NCBI GenBank assembly: GCA_036346355.1
Contig: CM070585.1
Coordinates: 2,743,001 to 2,807,000 of the forward strand
Direction of reading: 5' to 3'
DNA from: Rhipidocladum racemiflorum
Taxonomy: Eukaryota; Streptophyta; Magnoliopsida; Poales; Poaceae
Length of the DNA: 64,000 nt
Positions 33,540 to 43,803 of the stretch are shown here, in pieces. The translations under genes and the position numbers were made by a program. The notes under the pieces are model-generated. The model worked only from the letters and a program-made list of their open reading frames with translations, searched no databases and was not told where the DNA came from. How positions within the stretch are numbered: the first letter of the stretch is position 1; every line of letters begins with the position of its first letter.

Positions 33540-36500
33540 AGTCACATGGTGGCTGGATGCCCTAGGACTCCTTCTCTCTCTCTCCGCAGTCTCAGAAGCT
33601 TTCCTTGAAAAATTCCTTTTCTTCAGAAGCCGGGAACCCGGAGTATCCGGATTTCTATCCAGGACTCGGAATGGCGAGTCTCAGGACATTTCGTCCAGGA
33701 GTGTCGGGTTTGTTCGAGTATCCGACTAAAGTCCCGAGTCTCCTGGGATTGGGCGGATCGGTTAAACTCCTAAGTATCCCGCTGCGTTTAGTTTCTTTCT
33801 ATTCCTTCGATGCGCCTCTTCCTCTCCCGTGCTCCTCTCTTGGCTAGGTGTTTCTCACCTTCATATTCTTCTCCAAGGCTCTTGGATCCCCTTCCTCTCC
33901 TTGGCTTTGAAGATCTTGGTAAGACTCCTTGGCCCTAACCCTCCTCTTCGGGATTGGATTAGTGTCTTCGTTTCTTAAGGCCTCCTCTTGCTTCATCTCT
34001 TCTAGGGTGAGGCTTGACTCTTCGTGGGCCCTCAAGATCGGAGACTCTTTAACCCCAACTCACCCGCATGTTCTTCAACTTTCAAATCTTCTTGAAGTGA
34101 GTTCTTTTTGTGCCCTATTCCCAGAATTCATTGCTAGAGTTTGCCCTACTCGGTTCTTGAACATTCTTGTGGCACTCTAGATTTGTTTTTGATCGCGATT
34201 AGGGTTGGATTCCGTGAAATCCTTGGCCGCCCTTGCGTCGTTCCTCGCACTTCTCCAGTGTCCGACCTGAAGTCCGGAGTTCCTAAGATCCCATCCGAGT
34301 ATCCGGACATTTGGTCCGAGTCTCGGATGCAATCCGGAGTATCCGACATTTGGTCCGAGTCTCGGATGCAACTCCGAGTATCCGGACATTTTGTCCGACT
34401 CTCGGATTTGGAGTGCCTCGGCTTGATTGTTAAATCGCTGCAGCGTCGTCTCTTGGCTAATTCCTCTCGTTTCGCCTCGTCGATGGATCCTTCCTGGGGA
34501 ACTTCGGAGAAGACTCCTCCTCGCGGCAGCAGTGGTAGCGATCCTCCTCCGCAGTGACCGGTGGGGGTAGCGATCCCCTTCATGCGGGCAGTAGTGGTAG
34601 TGCTCCTCGCTCCGGGCGCTGCCTCCCACTCAATTCTCCTCCGCATCTCGACTCGCTAAAAGGCAGGAAGGTGGAGTGGGCCAAAAGGCCCATTTCAGAC
34701 TCTCGAGGCCCGACTAGCCAGGATCAAAGATCAGTCTCCTCCTCCTCGGCAAGTTCCCGATCCGGATGAGCATCCGGTGATACCCATGCCGGCTTATTGC
34801 GGATCGCGGAAAAGAAGTCGGGCCTCTGGGCACTTCATTGGTCCCTCCGATCAAGGCCCAAGCCGTATGGAACTATCCCTTATCCGTGAATCCAATGAGA
34901 GTAATTGACTACCGGACAGACACGGTAAAGGAAAGCCATAGTAGAGCAAAGGAAGAAAGATCCTTTGGAGCTCTACCAGATGAGTATATGGACCGCCGGT
35001 TTGGGCCGTTTAGATCGATTACTATGAGACGGTCCTATACCCTCTTGAGCACCCCGCTGGTTCGCATGAAGACCATTGGACTGAGTACATGCCGCGAGCA
35101 ATCCAGTTTCACTCGGATCATAGAGATTTGCGAGCCGCATCAGATCAAGAACATCATGGCATACAAGTATGATCGAACAATGAGTCATCATGCAGTTCTA
35201 TGCCACCTTGTATTTTGACAAGAATGATGAGGCCATTTGGTGGATGTCTGACAGAATCTGGTATGTGGCTAGCAAGAAGAGATTTGCCAGAGTGCTCAAT
35301 CTCAGGTACAATGCCAGTCCAAAGCTTCATGAGAAGAAAGTGTTGACTCCTGAGCAGATTGAGGCTTTGTATGACACTTCCGAGCTTCACAGCTGGGACC
35401 ATCAAGGGTCTAAGGACATTCAGTGTCCTCAACAGATGTTGAGAGTCACTCTTTCTCCCAAGGAGGAGATGCTTCACTATCGATTCCTATGGTAGGAACT
35501 CATTGTTTCACCTCGTTGAGAGCATCAGCCTTTTGACATTGTCGATTTCTTGTGGGAAACAATGAGGCGAGCAACGCCCAGAGCAACATGGCCGATTCTG
35601 CCTATGCACCTTCGTGATGACCTTGATCTCTTGGTGAGTGGCTGAAGTTTGTCGAGATGAGGAGCATCTTTTCTTACAAGTCCGCCCTCGGCCTACTCAG
35701 CCCTCCCACCGCTCCACAGTCTGTGCCGCTAGGCTTCGCCCAGGAGTCGTGCTTCGCCTCTACCTGCTCCTGCTCCATTGTGTCTCCAATACTCCTTCCA
35801 AGCGATCCGAGGTCCCAAGCGGCCTCTTCGAGGATGCTTAAGCACGTCTTTCTTCTTTGCCGCGACATCTCCACCAGTGCGAAGGTGATGAGTCGACGGA
35901 TCAAGAAGAATGGTCAAGACATTCGGCATCCGCCGCCACAATGGCGAGGCGGCCTCTCCCAAATGACTCCTCCGGTCTTCCGAGGAGAGTAATGCGGCTA
36001 CACTTCGCAAATGCTTTGTTTGGGATTGCTTCCTCCTTCCTGCTCCTCCAAATACCGGTGACGACGGCGAGGGCTCGAGTATGAGGCCTCCCCGACGAGA
36101 TGACGAAGTGATTCCCTCGTGACTTCCTTTTTGGTGTCTTGATGCAAAGGGGAGTGTTCTTCAGCGTTGTCTTTGTCGTGGACTTCTTTAGCGTTAAAAT
36201 CGATCAGCGTGTGGGTGGGTGGACTTGTGTGTTGCTTCTGGATTATTTTGTTTATTTTATGTTGTGAACTCAATCTGCATTCGTTGTGATGTCGTTATTG
36301 CTCATTTAATGCATGGATTGCTTTCCTTATTTGTGATGAGATGCTTGTGCATTTGAGGGAGCTCGGTATTTCTCGTTAAAATGTGCATTTGATTCCACTC
36401 AATTTCTTCTAATGCACACATTTAAGGAGCTTCTCTTTTATCTTATGCTAAGTATTGTTCTCGTTATTTTATTTGCTAATTAATTGTGTTGTCATCAATT
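33540..36500 (+). pseudogene. Extra 3' ORF region of the copia element
   Basis: Between pol and the 3' LTR, the region 33600-34430 is filled with GAGTATCCGGACATTTGGTC-type repeats, and from 34482 broken coding stretches follow: ATG 34482 (MDPSWGTSEKTPPRGSSG), 34838-35218, and 35190-35495 with a QFYATLYFDKNDEAIWWMSD segment and LNLRYNASPKLHEKKVLTP. Similar ORFs lie in this place in grass SIRE/Maximus elements and have been called env-like, but I see no transmembrane or fusion features here and would not call it an envelope. Function unknown. Confidence 0.6.
34285..34410 (+). repeat. Three tandem copies of a 45-55-bp CCGGA-rich unit
   Basis: GAGTATCCGGACATTTGGTC followed by CGAGTCTCGGATGCAA is repeated three times with small losses. 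Related units are in both LTRs and at 33640-33740. They look like a regulatory or recombination-prone module of this copia family. Confidence 0.7.
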
Positions 36501-36517
36501 CACCAAAAAGGGGAGAT

Positions 36518-37874
36518 TGAAAGTGCATCTAGGCCCTCAAATTGTTTTGGTGATTAATGATGACACAATTAAAGAGTTCTAATGTTTTATCCAAGAATCT
36601 GCAGATATCGAGATTATGTGGAGCTTGAAAGACATTGGACACCCAGCGACTACTTAAACTCAAAAAAGACGGCGTCAAGACCATAATTGTAATCTTATAT
36701 TTATTTGCGTCTTAAGGATAGCCGTACTATTAAGTGCAATGACGAGAAATCGAATTTAGGATGTGCATGTGCTCAACATCATTTCTTGCATCTCAAATTA
36801 GCACTACTTCACTTGGTTTTGAAAAGTTTAAGTTGAAACCGGTAGGTAACCGAGTATCCGACATTTAGTCCTGAGTCTCGATTCAATCCGAGTATCCGAC
36901 ATTATGTCCGAGTCCAGGTTATTCTCTCGGTTGCCTCTGGTTCCAGTGGGTCCGAGTATCCGGACATTTGGTCGAGTCTCGGATAACCCGGAAGTCTCCG
37001 GGTTGTTTTATCCGGACCCGCATAAAACTGAGTAACGGGCTAGTTTTCAAAAAAGAGTATTTAAAGCCTCCACTCCACTCCAACGCCTAGGATCTCTATT
37101 AGCTCATTCATAGCAGCATTCAAGCCATTCCTAACCATCTCTAAGCATTCAATAGAGCCCCCGTCTTCCTCCCACCAATTAATTTGGTTGTTGATCTCTT
37201 TGGTGAGGAGAGGAAGAAAAGTGCTAAGTGCATTCATTTTAGCCTTGTTGAGCACTAGTTCATCCTCCAAGCGATTCTTACGTGGTGCTTTTACTCTTGG
37301 AGGTTGAAGGTCTCCTAGGACGGCTTAGGAGTCACCGGAGCTACCAACGTGTGGTGAGCCCGTCGTTTGTGAAGGCGAGTCTCATCTCAGAAAGGAAGAG
37401 ACAAGTGAAGCGGCGAGTGCATTTGTGCAACAGGGAGAAGCGGGTTGAAAGAGACCCGCTCAAGTGTGGCCAGAGCCACCTCAACGGAGACGTAGGGTTC
37501 CTTCAAGAACACGAACTTCGGTGAAAAATCTCGTCTCTCGCATTCTCTTTTTCTTCCTAGATTTGCTTGGTTAGATTTGAATTTGTAAAGTTAGTTCTAG
37601 CTCTTTGCTTTGAGTAAATTCAAATCTTGTCTTGCAATTGTTCTAGGTTGTTCTTGCTATTTACTTCTAGTAGTTTGTTAAACAGAGTAGTTTTCTTCGC
37701 GTTCGAAAGCCTAACGGAGACTCCAGATTACATCTGGACACTCCGACAAAGCCGGAGTATCCGGACCAAAACCCGGAGACTCCGGATTGACCAGCTCGGA
37801 CCTTTTTATTCCGCTGCGTAATTTTTTAATCCGCCTATTCACCCCCCCTCTAGGCGACATCGTTGGTCCTTTTA
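36518..37874 (+). repeat. 3' LTR of the copia element
   Basis: Starts TGAAAGTGCATCTAGGCC right after the polypurine tract AAAAAGGGGAGAT and ends TTGGTCCTTTTA, followed by the target duplication GTAGT at 37875. Confidence 0.88.
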
Positions 37875-37879
37875 GTAGT

Positions 37880-38435
37880 ACATGAGTTTCGACCGACTGC
37901 GGGGCCGATCCAAGGTAAACGCAGTAGGGGACAGATGGGGGTATGCTAGATTGATTGCCCAGTTTAGAGCAATCAGTTGGGTATTATTCCCCACATAAAA
38001 TACTGGGTATGTTGGAATGGCTTGCAGTAGATTAAGTAGGGTGCCGGCGACACTAGCTCTTGAGCAACTTCCTTAACGCTGTTTGATATCATCGGCCGAA
38101 GGGTAGTTACCAAAGCCGATGACTGATTAATGAGTGCACAATGTATAGATTGATTAATCATATCTGATAATTCTGCTTGAGCGGGCATATATCGGCTTAC
38201 CTGTGCGTTCTCGATAGCGTCTAGAAGATCCATGTTGCCAAAGTTGACCGTCGATAGTGCGCTCTTCTGCGTAACGCCTCGTCGGATCTTCTGGTAGCAG
38301 TTGAGCATCATCTGCTCAAATGCCGCCTTCTGATCCTCGATCTATTTGCATTGTTCAGGCGTTAGATCATCAAATATAGGTACAATTATCGCTTCGGTGT
38401 TGATGTTGGACGGGGAAGTTGATTTTCCAACCATA
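37880..38435 (-). pseudogene. N-terminal part of the outer gypsy gag
   Basis: Minus-strand ATG at 38435 opens MVGKSTSPSNINTEAIIVP; after about 27 codons there is an in-frame TAG, and the frame then continues with KAAFEQMMLNC-like sequence in the 37973-38311 segment. Together with 24990-26550 it forms the interrupted gag. The stop and the copia insertion both disable it. Confidence 0.7.
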
Positions 38436-38449
38436 GATATGTCGTCCAA

Positions 38450-38477
38450 TCGGGTCCCATCAGGCGTGCCAAAAGTA
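38450..38477 (-). promoter_or_regulatory. Primer binding site/leader of the outer gypsy element
   Basis: On the minus strand TTTTGGCACGCCTGATGGGA follows the LTR end within four bases. TTGGCACGCCNNGTGGGAC-type sequence at this place is a hallmark of Tat-lineage gypsy elements. Confidence 0.65.
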
Positions 38478-39241
38478 TGTTGGTGTCAAAATTGGACGAC
38501 GGATTAATCACAACTAACTCACGCAAAAACACCGGGTTTAATTTCGAGGTGTGGGCGTGCCAACCGATTTGATCCTGCAATAGGCAAGAGGACAATGTCA
38601 GTAAATCGATTATAAAAACGATCTAAAGTTTCATTGACGATCGGCTCTTTTAAGCTGATATAGACTACAGTAGTTGATAAATCTAATCAACCTGACGGAG
38701 TTGATTAGATAAAGGTAAAGATCGTTCTTCCCAAAAAGGCGATGCGCAGCAAGATCGGAGAAGTAGACCTAGTTTGGCGTAAGTCAATGATGATAAATAA
38801 TCAATGGTGCGCAACTTTATTGATCAAAAATGAATTACGAAGAAAAGATTACAGAACTAAAGACTATTCCTATGCGACAAAAAAGTAAAGTAAAAGTAGA
38901 ACGAGTTGTGCTGGTTGATTGGTTGTTGTGTTCAACATTGCCCATCGTCTTTTTTTATAGTCTTCAGCTCGAATCGTATCCCTCTTGGTCTTCAACCGCC
39001 CGTGTTGGCCCCAATCTCCTCTTGCCATATCAAGCCTAATCTTATACTTCTCAATCTCTTGAATTGCCTGTAACGGACTCGACTTCCCTTGGTATATTCC
39101 ATACGGAGCCAACATTAGCTACGACGTGTCGGTCCATGACTCTAATCAGTTACGGCCTGCCAAGAATGTATCGGTCACTGATTAAAGTTCATCTTTTACC
39201 AAAATTATTGCAACCGAGTGGTACAGCAATAAGTCGCACGC
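38478..39241 (-). repeat. 5' LTR of the outer gypsy element (outer end truncated)
   Basis: Starts TGTTGGTGTCAAAATTGG on the plus strand and aligns with 19940-20713 up to the AATAAGTC(A/G)CA(T/C)GCC stretch at about 39241. The last 17-20 bases of the other copy (ending in GTGTCAGCA) are absent, so its outer edge and target duplication were lost. Confidence 0.75.
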
Positions 39242-40490
39242 CGCTCGCTCCCGTGCTCCGTGAAGCCCGCTCAGTTCCGTGCTCTCCGGGTGTGGCAGGA
39301 GATAAGTGTACGTGCTACCTAGTTATTACTATTTCTTGTTCTCGCTGCGTCCACAAGGCCACTGGATTGATTATCCACCGCGCGCATCGTCTCGGTCGAT
39401 CGCCGGTGTACGTGCTGGGGAGAGAGTATATATATCTAGCCACTTGATCAAGTGGCTATACGAGTGGACCGCGGCTGTCTGCACGATTCTGCATGGAGCT
39501 CGTGGTGCAGAACGCTCGAGGTGGAATTTCCCTAGAAATATTCGTCGACTTGTCCGAAAAGTATGGTCGTGTCTCTTCTTTTTTCCGTGTCCATGCATGG
39601 AGAACAAAGCAAGTTGGTGCATGTAGATGTAGGGCAGGAATGGGTGGATCTCGTCCATTCTTTTTTTACAGGCCACGTCCGTCCCTTCACTTCAAGAACA
39701 ATCTTTTTAATTTGCGTTCCAGGTGCTAACATTAATTGAGCATGCCGTGCGTCACCTCGTAATTTCGTCTCTTCCTATGCGAATTCCAAACAAAGTGTTT
39801 TTTTTTTCCATTCTTTATTTTAACGAGGCGTACTCGATCGCGCTAACGACAGGGCATATACTTCTACTAAGACAAGGTTTACGGTGCACGTACAGTGGTA
39901 CAGCTGTCTGTAATATACCTCTATATCATCTATAGACATGATTAAAGATAACTTATATAACATACGGTCTATATGACTGTTTGTAATGATCTATTATACA
40001 ATTAATAGACTGTCTGTACAATGATATACACGGTATAAAGCTGTCTATAAAACCGTCACATCATTTTTCTCTCTCTTCCTTCTCTCTCTTTCACAATCAA
40101 AAATGTCATATGGCTTCAACGCCATGCATATCGAGAACCTAGTGCCACTTCATCACTAGAGGGAGCTATCTATAATACAACAGTGGTACGTTATTCTACC
40201 AGCATGGTTGCTGGATATCAGTTCAGTTGCACATGTTATATTATTCATAATTGACAATGATTAAATAATCTTTAATGAATAGGCTTAATGTCTATATTAA
40301 CCGTCGGATACACCATTGTTCCTATATATAGTTCTCGCGAGTATCTCTGGTCGGGAAGAATATGGTCGAGTTAACTAAATATCAACCATTCCAGATTAGA
40401 AAGGTCTATAATCAGACATGTGAATCCTACTATAATTAATAGTACACAAGTAAGACATGCACTACTGTCTCTCTAACAAAATCGTGCAAT
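39242..40490. other. Intergenic, no gene recognised
   Basis: Contains a perfect 22-base palindrome at 39437-39458 (half-site TAGCCACTTGA) and, at 39890-40060, an AT-rich tract with repeated CTGTCTGTA / GACTGTTTGTAATG units that may be a MITE without defined ends. Open frames at 39306-39676 appear on both strands and are not convincing. Confidence 0.45.
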
Positions 40491-40494
40491 CTAA

Positions 40495-41051
40495 GGCTAT
40501 TCCCAGTGCAAAATATCATACTCTAATATCCAAAAATACCACATAGGATGAAAAGTTTGATACTCATTTAAGAAACACTCTACAATGCATAGTATCATAC
40601 TTATATGGTTAAAATAATTAAGAGAATGACTAGAGAACGGTATACCGTTGCAACGGTATAGATATGAAACTTATGAAACTTATCAGTTTCAGTGCTGGTT
40701 TCATGAGTTTCAGTGTTTAGTTTCATCAGTTTCATGTTTTATCAGTTTTTAGTGCTAAGTTTCATGAGTTTCAGTGCAAAAAATCACAAGTTTCATGAGT
40801 TTCAGAGGTATACCGTTGCAACGGTATACCGTTTTTTAGTTTTTCTGAATAATTAATTGGTGTGATGTTGTGTCTATGAAAGTGAGTCCAATGCGTTAGA
40901 TTCTGTGCCACAGCCTAAGATATCGTGACAAAGCAGTAACTTGCTCAAGATACAGCTTTCTTCTCCCTCATATTTAATGCTTTGCCACATCAGCAAAAAA
41001 TCCTATGTGACATCTATTTAATGAGTATGATACCAACCATTGGAAATAGCC
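40495..41051. mobile_element. Tourist-like (PIF/Harbinger) MITE, TSD TAA
   Basis: The ends GGCTATTCCCAGTG (left) and GGCTATTTCCAATG (right, reverse-complemented) match at 12 of 14 positions and are flanked by TAA at 40492-40494 and 41052-41054. TAA/TTA duplication and GGC ends are PIF/Harbinger features. Length 557 bp, of which roughly 200 bp is a nested insertion (40633-40840). Confidence 0.82.
40633..40840. mobile_element. Small nested element bounded by a palindromic 20-mer
   Basis: The perfect palindrome TATACCGTTGCAACGGTATA occurs at 40641-40660 and 40809-40828, each inside a longer ACGGTATACCGTTGC arm, and the outermost bases ACTAGAGAACGG (left) and ACTAAAAAACGG (right, reverse-complemented) also match. 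The 150 bases between are made of GTTTCATGAGTTTCAGTG repeats. No transposase. The CTAG edge plus the GTTGCAACGG hairpin resembles a Helitron 3' end in reverse orientation (compare 62485), but the inverted ends also fit a fold-back MITE. Confidence 0.6.
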
Positions 41052-41479
41052 TAACCTCCGTCTATGACAATAATCGCTCGATAATCGTGCACGGGCTTCT
41101 GCCTCGCCTGCAACAACCGTCGTCCACATGCGATATTGGCAACCTAACAAGACGTATTCTTGAGGCTACATCTACCTTCCCTTAGATACTTTATAAGAAA
41201 TTGCATATGGAGATGGAGGGGAGGCAACATGTACAAGATTGTAACATATCTCTCTGTAGCGTTAACCGTACTTTGTGCATCTTATTATAATCTCTAGCAA
41301 TATAAAAACATATAAAGTAAGAATATTATTCTTCTTGGAGAAGGCCCGATGTGTCTAAAACAACCTTTTTTTCGTGCGTGATGTCGAGTGTCGTGCTCCT
41401 TGCATTTTGCTTTATAAGATTGGTAGTAATTTATCGACAAAAATGGTTTGCGAAAATTTCACACACACCCCCAAAAAAA

Positions 41480-42788
41480 TGTTTGCTACATACATGCCCG
41501 TGCACGAATATTAACACCCTTATGAGGGAACACTTTGGAGCCCAACCAAGGGCTGCACGTGGCCCTATCCCCATTTTGCAAAAAATTCTTCGGCTTCCTT
41601 CAAATTACGGATAGGTCCTTGTAAATTATAAAAAGGTCCTTCGTGATTTTTTGTGAGGGTAAGAAAAACGTTTCTAAATTACGTTTAGGTCCCTGGTTTG
41701 TTACTTTACGAAACCCCCCTCCAGCTAAATACAAATCTCGAACGATCATTTTCTAATTTTTCGGGATAGCGACCAGGTCCAAAAATGTAATAAACAGGTC
41801 CCCATCCCTTACGTCCAGGTCATTTTTCCGTTTTTTCTGGAAAAATTTTTTTGCTAACAGAAATATGTGTACAGCTCTATCTCTAGATTTTTTCCCAACT
41901 CGATCTCTAATATATTTCCGAAACATATATTATTACTCGGTGAACGCATAGAGTGTTAAACTCGACAAAAGAAGGTTCGCATCTCTAATAATTTCCGGAA
42001 CATGATCCTTTCTCCGTTTTTCCCGAAAAAAATATTTTCGTCAACAGAAATTTATGTACAGCTCTATATTTAGACTTTTTTTTCCCAACTTGATCTCTAA
42101 TTTCTAGGCTTTTTTCCCCAACTCGATCTCTAATTTTTTTCTAAACATGTATTATTACTTGGTAAACACATAGAGTGTTAATCTCAACAAAAGAAGGTTG
42201 ATCAGGTAATAATAGAGTGTTAGCCAAATTCGTCAAAAGAAATATGTGTGCAACTCCATCTCTCTATTTTGTTTGTAACTCGATTTCTAATATTTTTTGG
42301 AATAAAAAATATGTATACAATTGTATCTCTATAGTTTTTTTTTTTTGCAACTCGATCTATAGTATTTTTCAAAGCATGTATTATTGACCGCTGAACGTAT
42401 AAAGTGTTAAACTCGGCAAAAGAAGATCCTTTCTCCATTTTTTTCTCGAGAAAATATATCCTATGTATTAAAGTTGGGAGGTTTGAGGACCTTAGAGAGT
42501 GTCCAAGTGCCATCGCAAAAAAAAAACCTCCGAAGATTTGGAAACTACGTTTTTGTTCATTTTTTCGTCTCAGTCTATTTTTCCCAAAAAAAAGGTGAAA
42601 AGATCCTACGAAAATTTAAAAAAACATCTTGTTCCATTTCCCCAAGAAAAAAATTTATTCAAAAAAACAGCTCCAAAAAACCCTCCAAAAATTTGGAAAA
42701 TACATCTCGATCTATTTTTTCTCCGAAAAAAACGCAAATTTATTTTTCGTTCACGTGGGCGGCGTGCGCCGCGCTTATATCTTCCTAG
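41480..42788 (+). mobile_element. Probable non-autonomous Helitron with internal repeats
   Basis: The right end is GCGGCGTGCGCCGC (hairpin, 42759-42772), an 11-12-base spacer, and CTAG (42785-42788) followed by T, the Helitron 3' signature. Upstream, 41830-42450 holds three or four degenerate copies of a roughly 190-bp unit (AACAGAAATATGTGTACAGC, then TCGATCTCTAAT, then AGTGTTAAACTCG). The 5' TC end could not be fixed, so the left limit is approximate. A related repeat-rich stretch with a similar hairpin end is at 49970-50665. Confidence 0.6.
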
Positions 42789-42932
42789 TTAGAGGTGGCA
42801 ACCTTACAGTGCGCCGTATAGTTGTGTTGTCGCCACAGAGAAGATCACAATTTTTAAGGACGGGTGTGCAATATCCAAGTTTAGAATGGACACCAGAAGC
42901 AGAACAGCACGGCCCACTATTAATCCCCCGAC

Positions 42933-43529
42933 AAATATCTCGTTGCCACATCCTTCTCTCGCAAGGCTGTCCATACAGGCCAAGCAGATATTTCCGATGC
43001 ACCAAAACCAAATGACCGACCAAAGCATAATTAATCGGGGTAAATTAACATCCAGCACGAGTCCAAAAGCCCAAACAGGCGCAAGATATTATCGTGGCCG
43101 AAACGAAACGCCAACCACTAGTGTGCCCGACACCCAAGGAAAAACAAACGAAGCCCGTACCACAGTCCCGGGCCCACCCCCTCTCCCGCCACCACAGCCG
43201 CACGATTTAACAATGCAAAGCTGGCACGCCAATCCACAGCCACACGATCCCGCCACCGCCCCACGGCCTCTCCCGATCCACCACGTGTCGCTCTCCCTAG
43301 CCGTAGATCGGGACCCTTTAGCTCCGGGCCTACCACGTGTCCCTCCGGCGCGTGAAAATATCGGCCCGGCCCGGCCCTGCCCCCACGCGGGGAATGAAAT
43401 ATCCCAACCACTGACCCAGCGGCCGCCACGTCACCGTGGGGCCCACGGGCCCACCGGTGAAGTCCCGCGCGGGCTTCGTATCACGTGACGTGGCGGCCGC
43501 GCCCACCGGTAGAGTGGCCGCAGATATTT
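42933..43529 (+). promoter_or_regulatory. PRR95 upstream region: G-boxes and evening-element-like sites
   Basis: Perfect G-boxes (CACGTG) lie at 43282, 43334 and 43482, the last overlapping TGACGTGGC. Evening-element-like AAATATCT or its complement is at 42933, 42986 and 43522. Such sites are where CCA1/LHY/RVE MYBs and HY5/PIF-type bZIP/bHLH factors bind, as expected for a clock gene. The sequence shows the motifs; binding is inferred. Confidence 0.5.
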
Positions 43530-43638
43530 CCTGAGACCATCACCTACTGCCTTCTCACGCGCCCACTGCCACCGTCTCCCTCGCCCACTGACCATGCGGA
43601 CCCACGATGAGTGGCCCACATGTCTGTCGTACGGATCG

Positions 43639-43650
43639 TGTATATAGTAT
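43639..43650 (+). promoter_or_regulatory. TATA box of PRR95
   Basis: TGTATATAGTAT at 43639-43650 lies about 155 bases upstream of the PRR95 ATG, leaving a 5' leader of roughly 120 bases. Confidence 0.5.
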
Positions 43651-43803
43651 ATACCCCCGCGACGCTTCTGCCTTGTCCTCACACTGGCATTTGATTTCGC
43701 GATCCACCGATTCCGATTTCCGAGTGGCGAGCGCGCGCGCGAGGGAGAGAGGTTGTTGGGCAGTAGAGGTTAGTAACTCCGGCGAGGAGAAGAGGCGAGC
43801 GGA

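Larger units (their letters stand above)
26551..37874 (+). mobile_element. Maximus/SIRE-type Ty1/copia retrotransposon, TSD GTAGT
   Basis: An 11.3-kb element begins TGAAAGTGCATCTAGGCCCC and is flanked by the 5-bp duplication GTAGT (26546-26550 and 37875-37879). LTRs are about 1.36 kb. Inside are a PBS (TTGGTAATCGAGCC at 27915), gag with a zinc knuckle, GAG-pre-integrase, integrase, reverse transcriptase and RNase H segments in the copia order, then about 3 kb with another ORF region before the 3' LTR, and a PPT (AAAAAGGGGAGAT) at 36505. This order plus long LTRs and extra 3' ORF is the SIRE/Maximus plan. Nearly every frame is shifted. It inserted into the gag of the older gypsy element. Confidence 0.9.
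19940..39241 (-). mobile_element. Non-autonomous Tat-lineage Ty3/gypsy retrotransposon (with nested copia)
   Basis: Two related LTRs bound a 19.3-kb stretch. In the right LTR's inner flank, read on the minus strand, TTTGGCACGCCTGATGGGAC directly follows the LTR end (CACCAACA at 38478), which is the primer-site/leader hallmark of Tat/Retand/Ogre-type gypsy elements, so the element reads right to left. Gag is on the minus strand (38435 leftwards to about 25000, split by a copia insertion). A GTGGGGCATA polypurine-like tract lies just inside the left LTR. No protease, reverse transcriptase, RNase H or integrase of gypsy type is found in the 8 kb of its own internal sequence; a plus-strand, antisense gene occupies 21063-24298. 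The pol-less, gag-bearing design resembles non-autonomous partners such as Dasheng of rice. Confidence 0.8.

Noticed and set aside
34838..35495. Envelope protein in the copia element
   Set aside because: No signal peptide, membrane helix or fusion segment is seen; position alone is not enough.
43118..43682. ORFs upstream of PRR95 on both strands
   Set aside because: The region has promoter motifs and a TATA box; the peptides are low-complexity.
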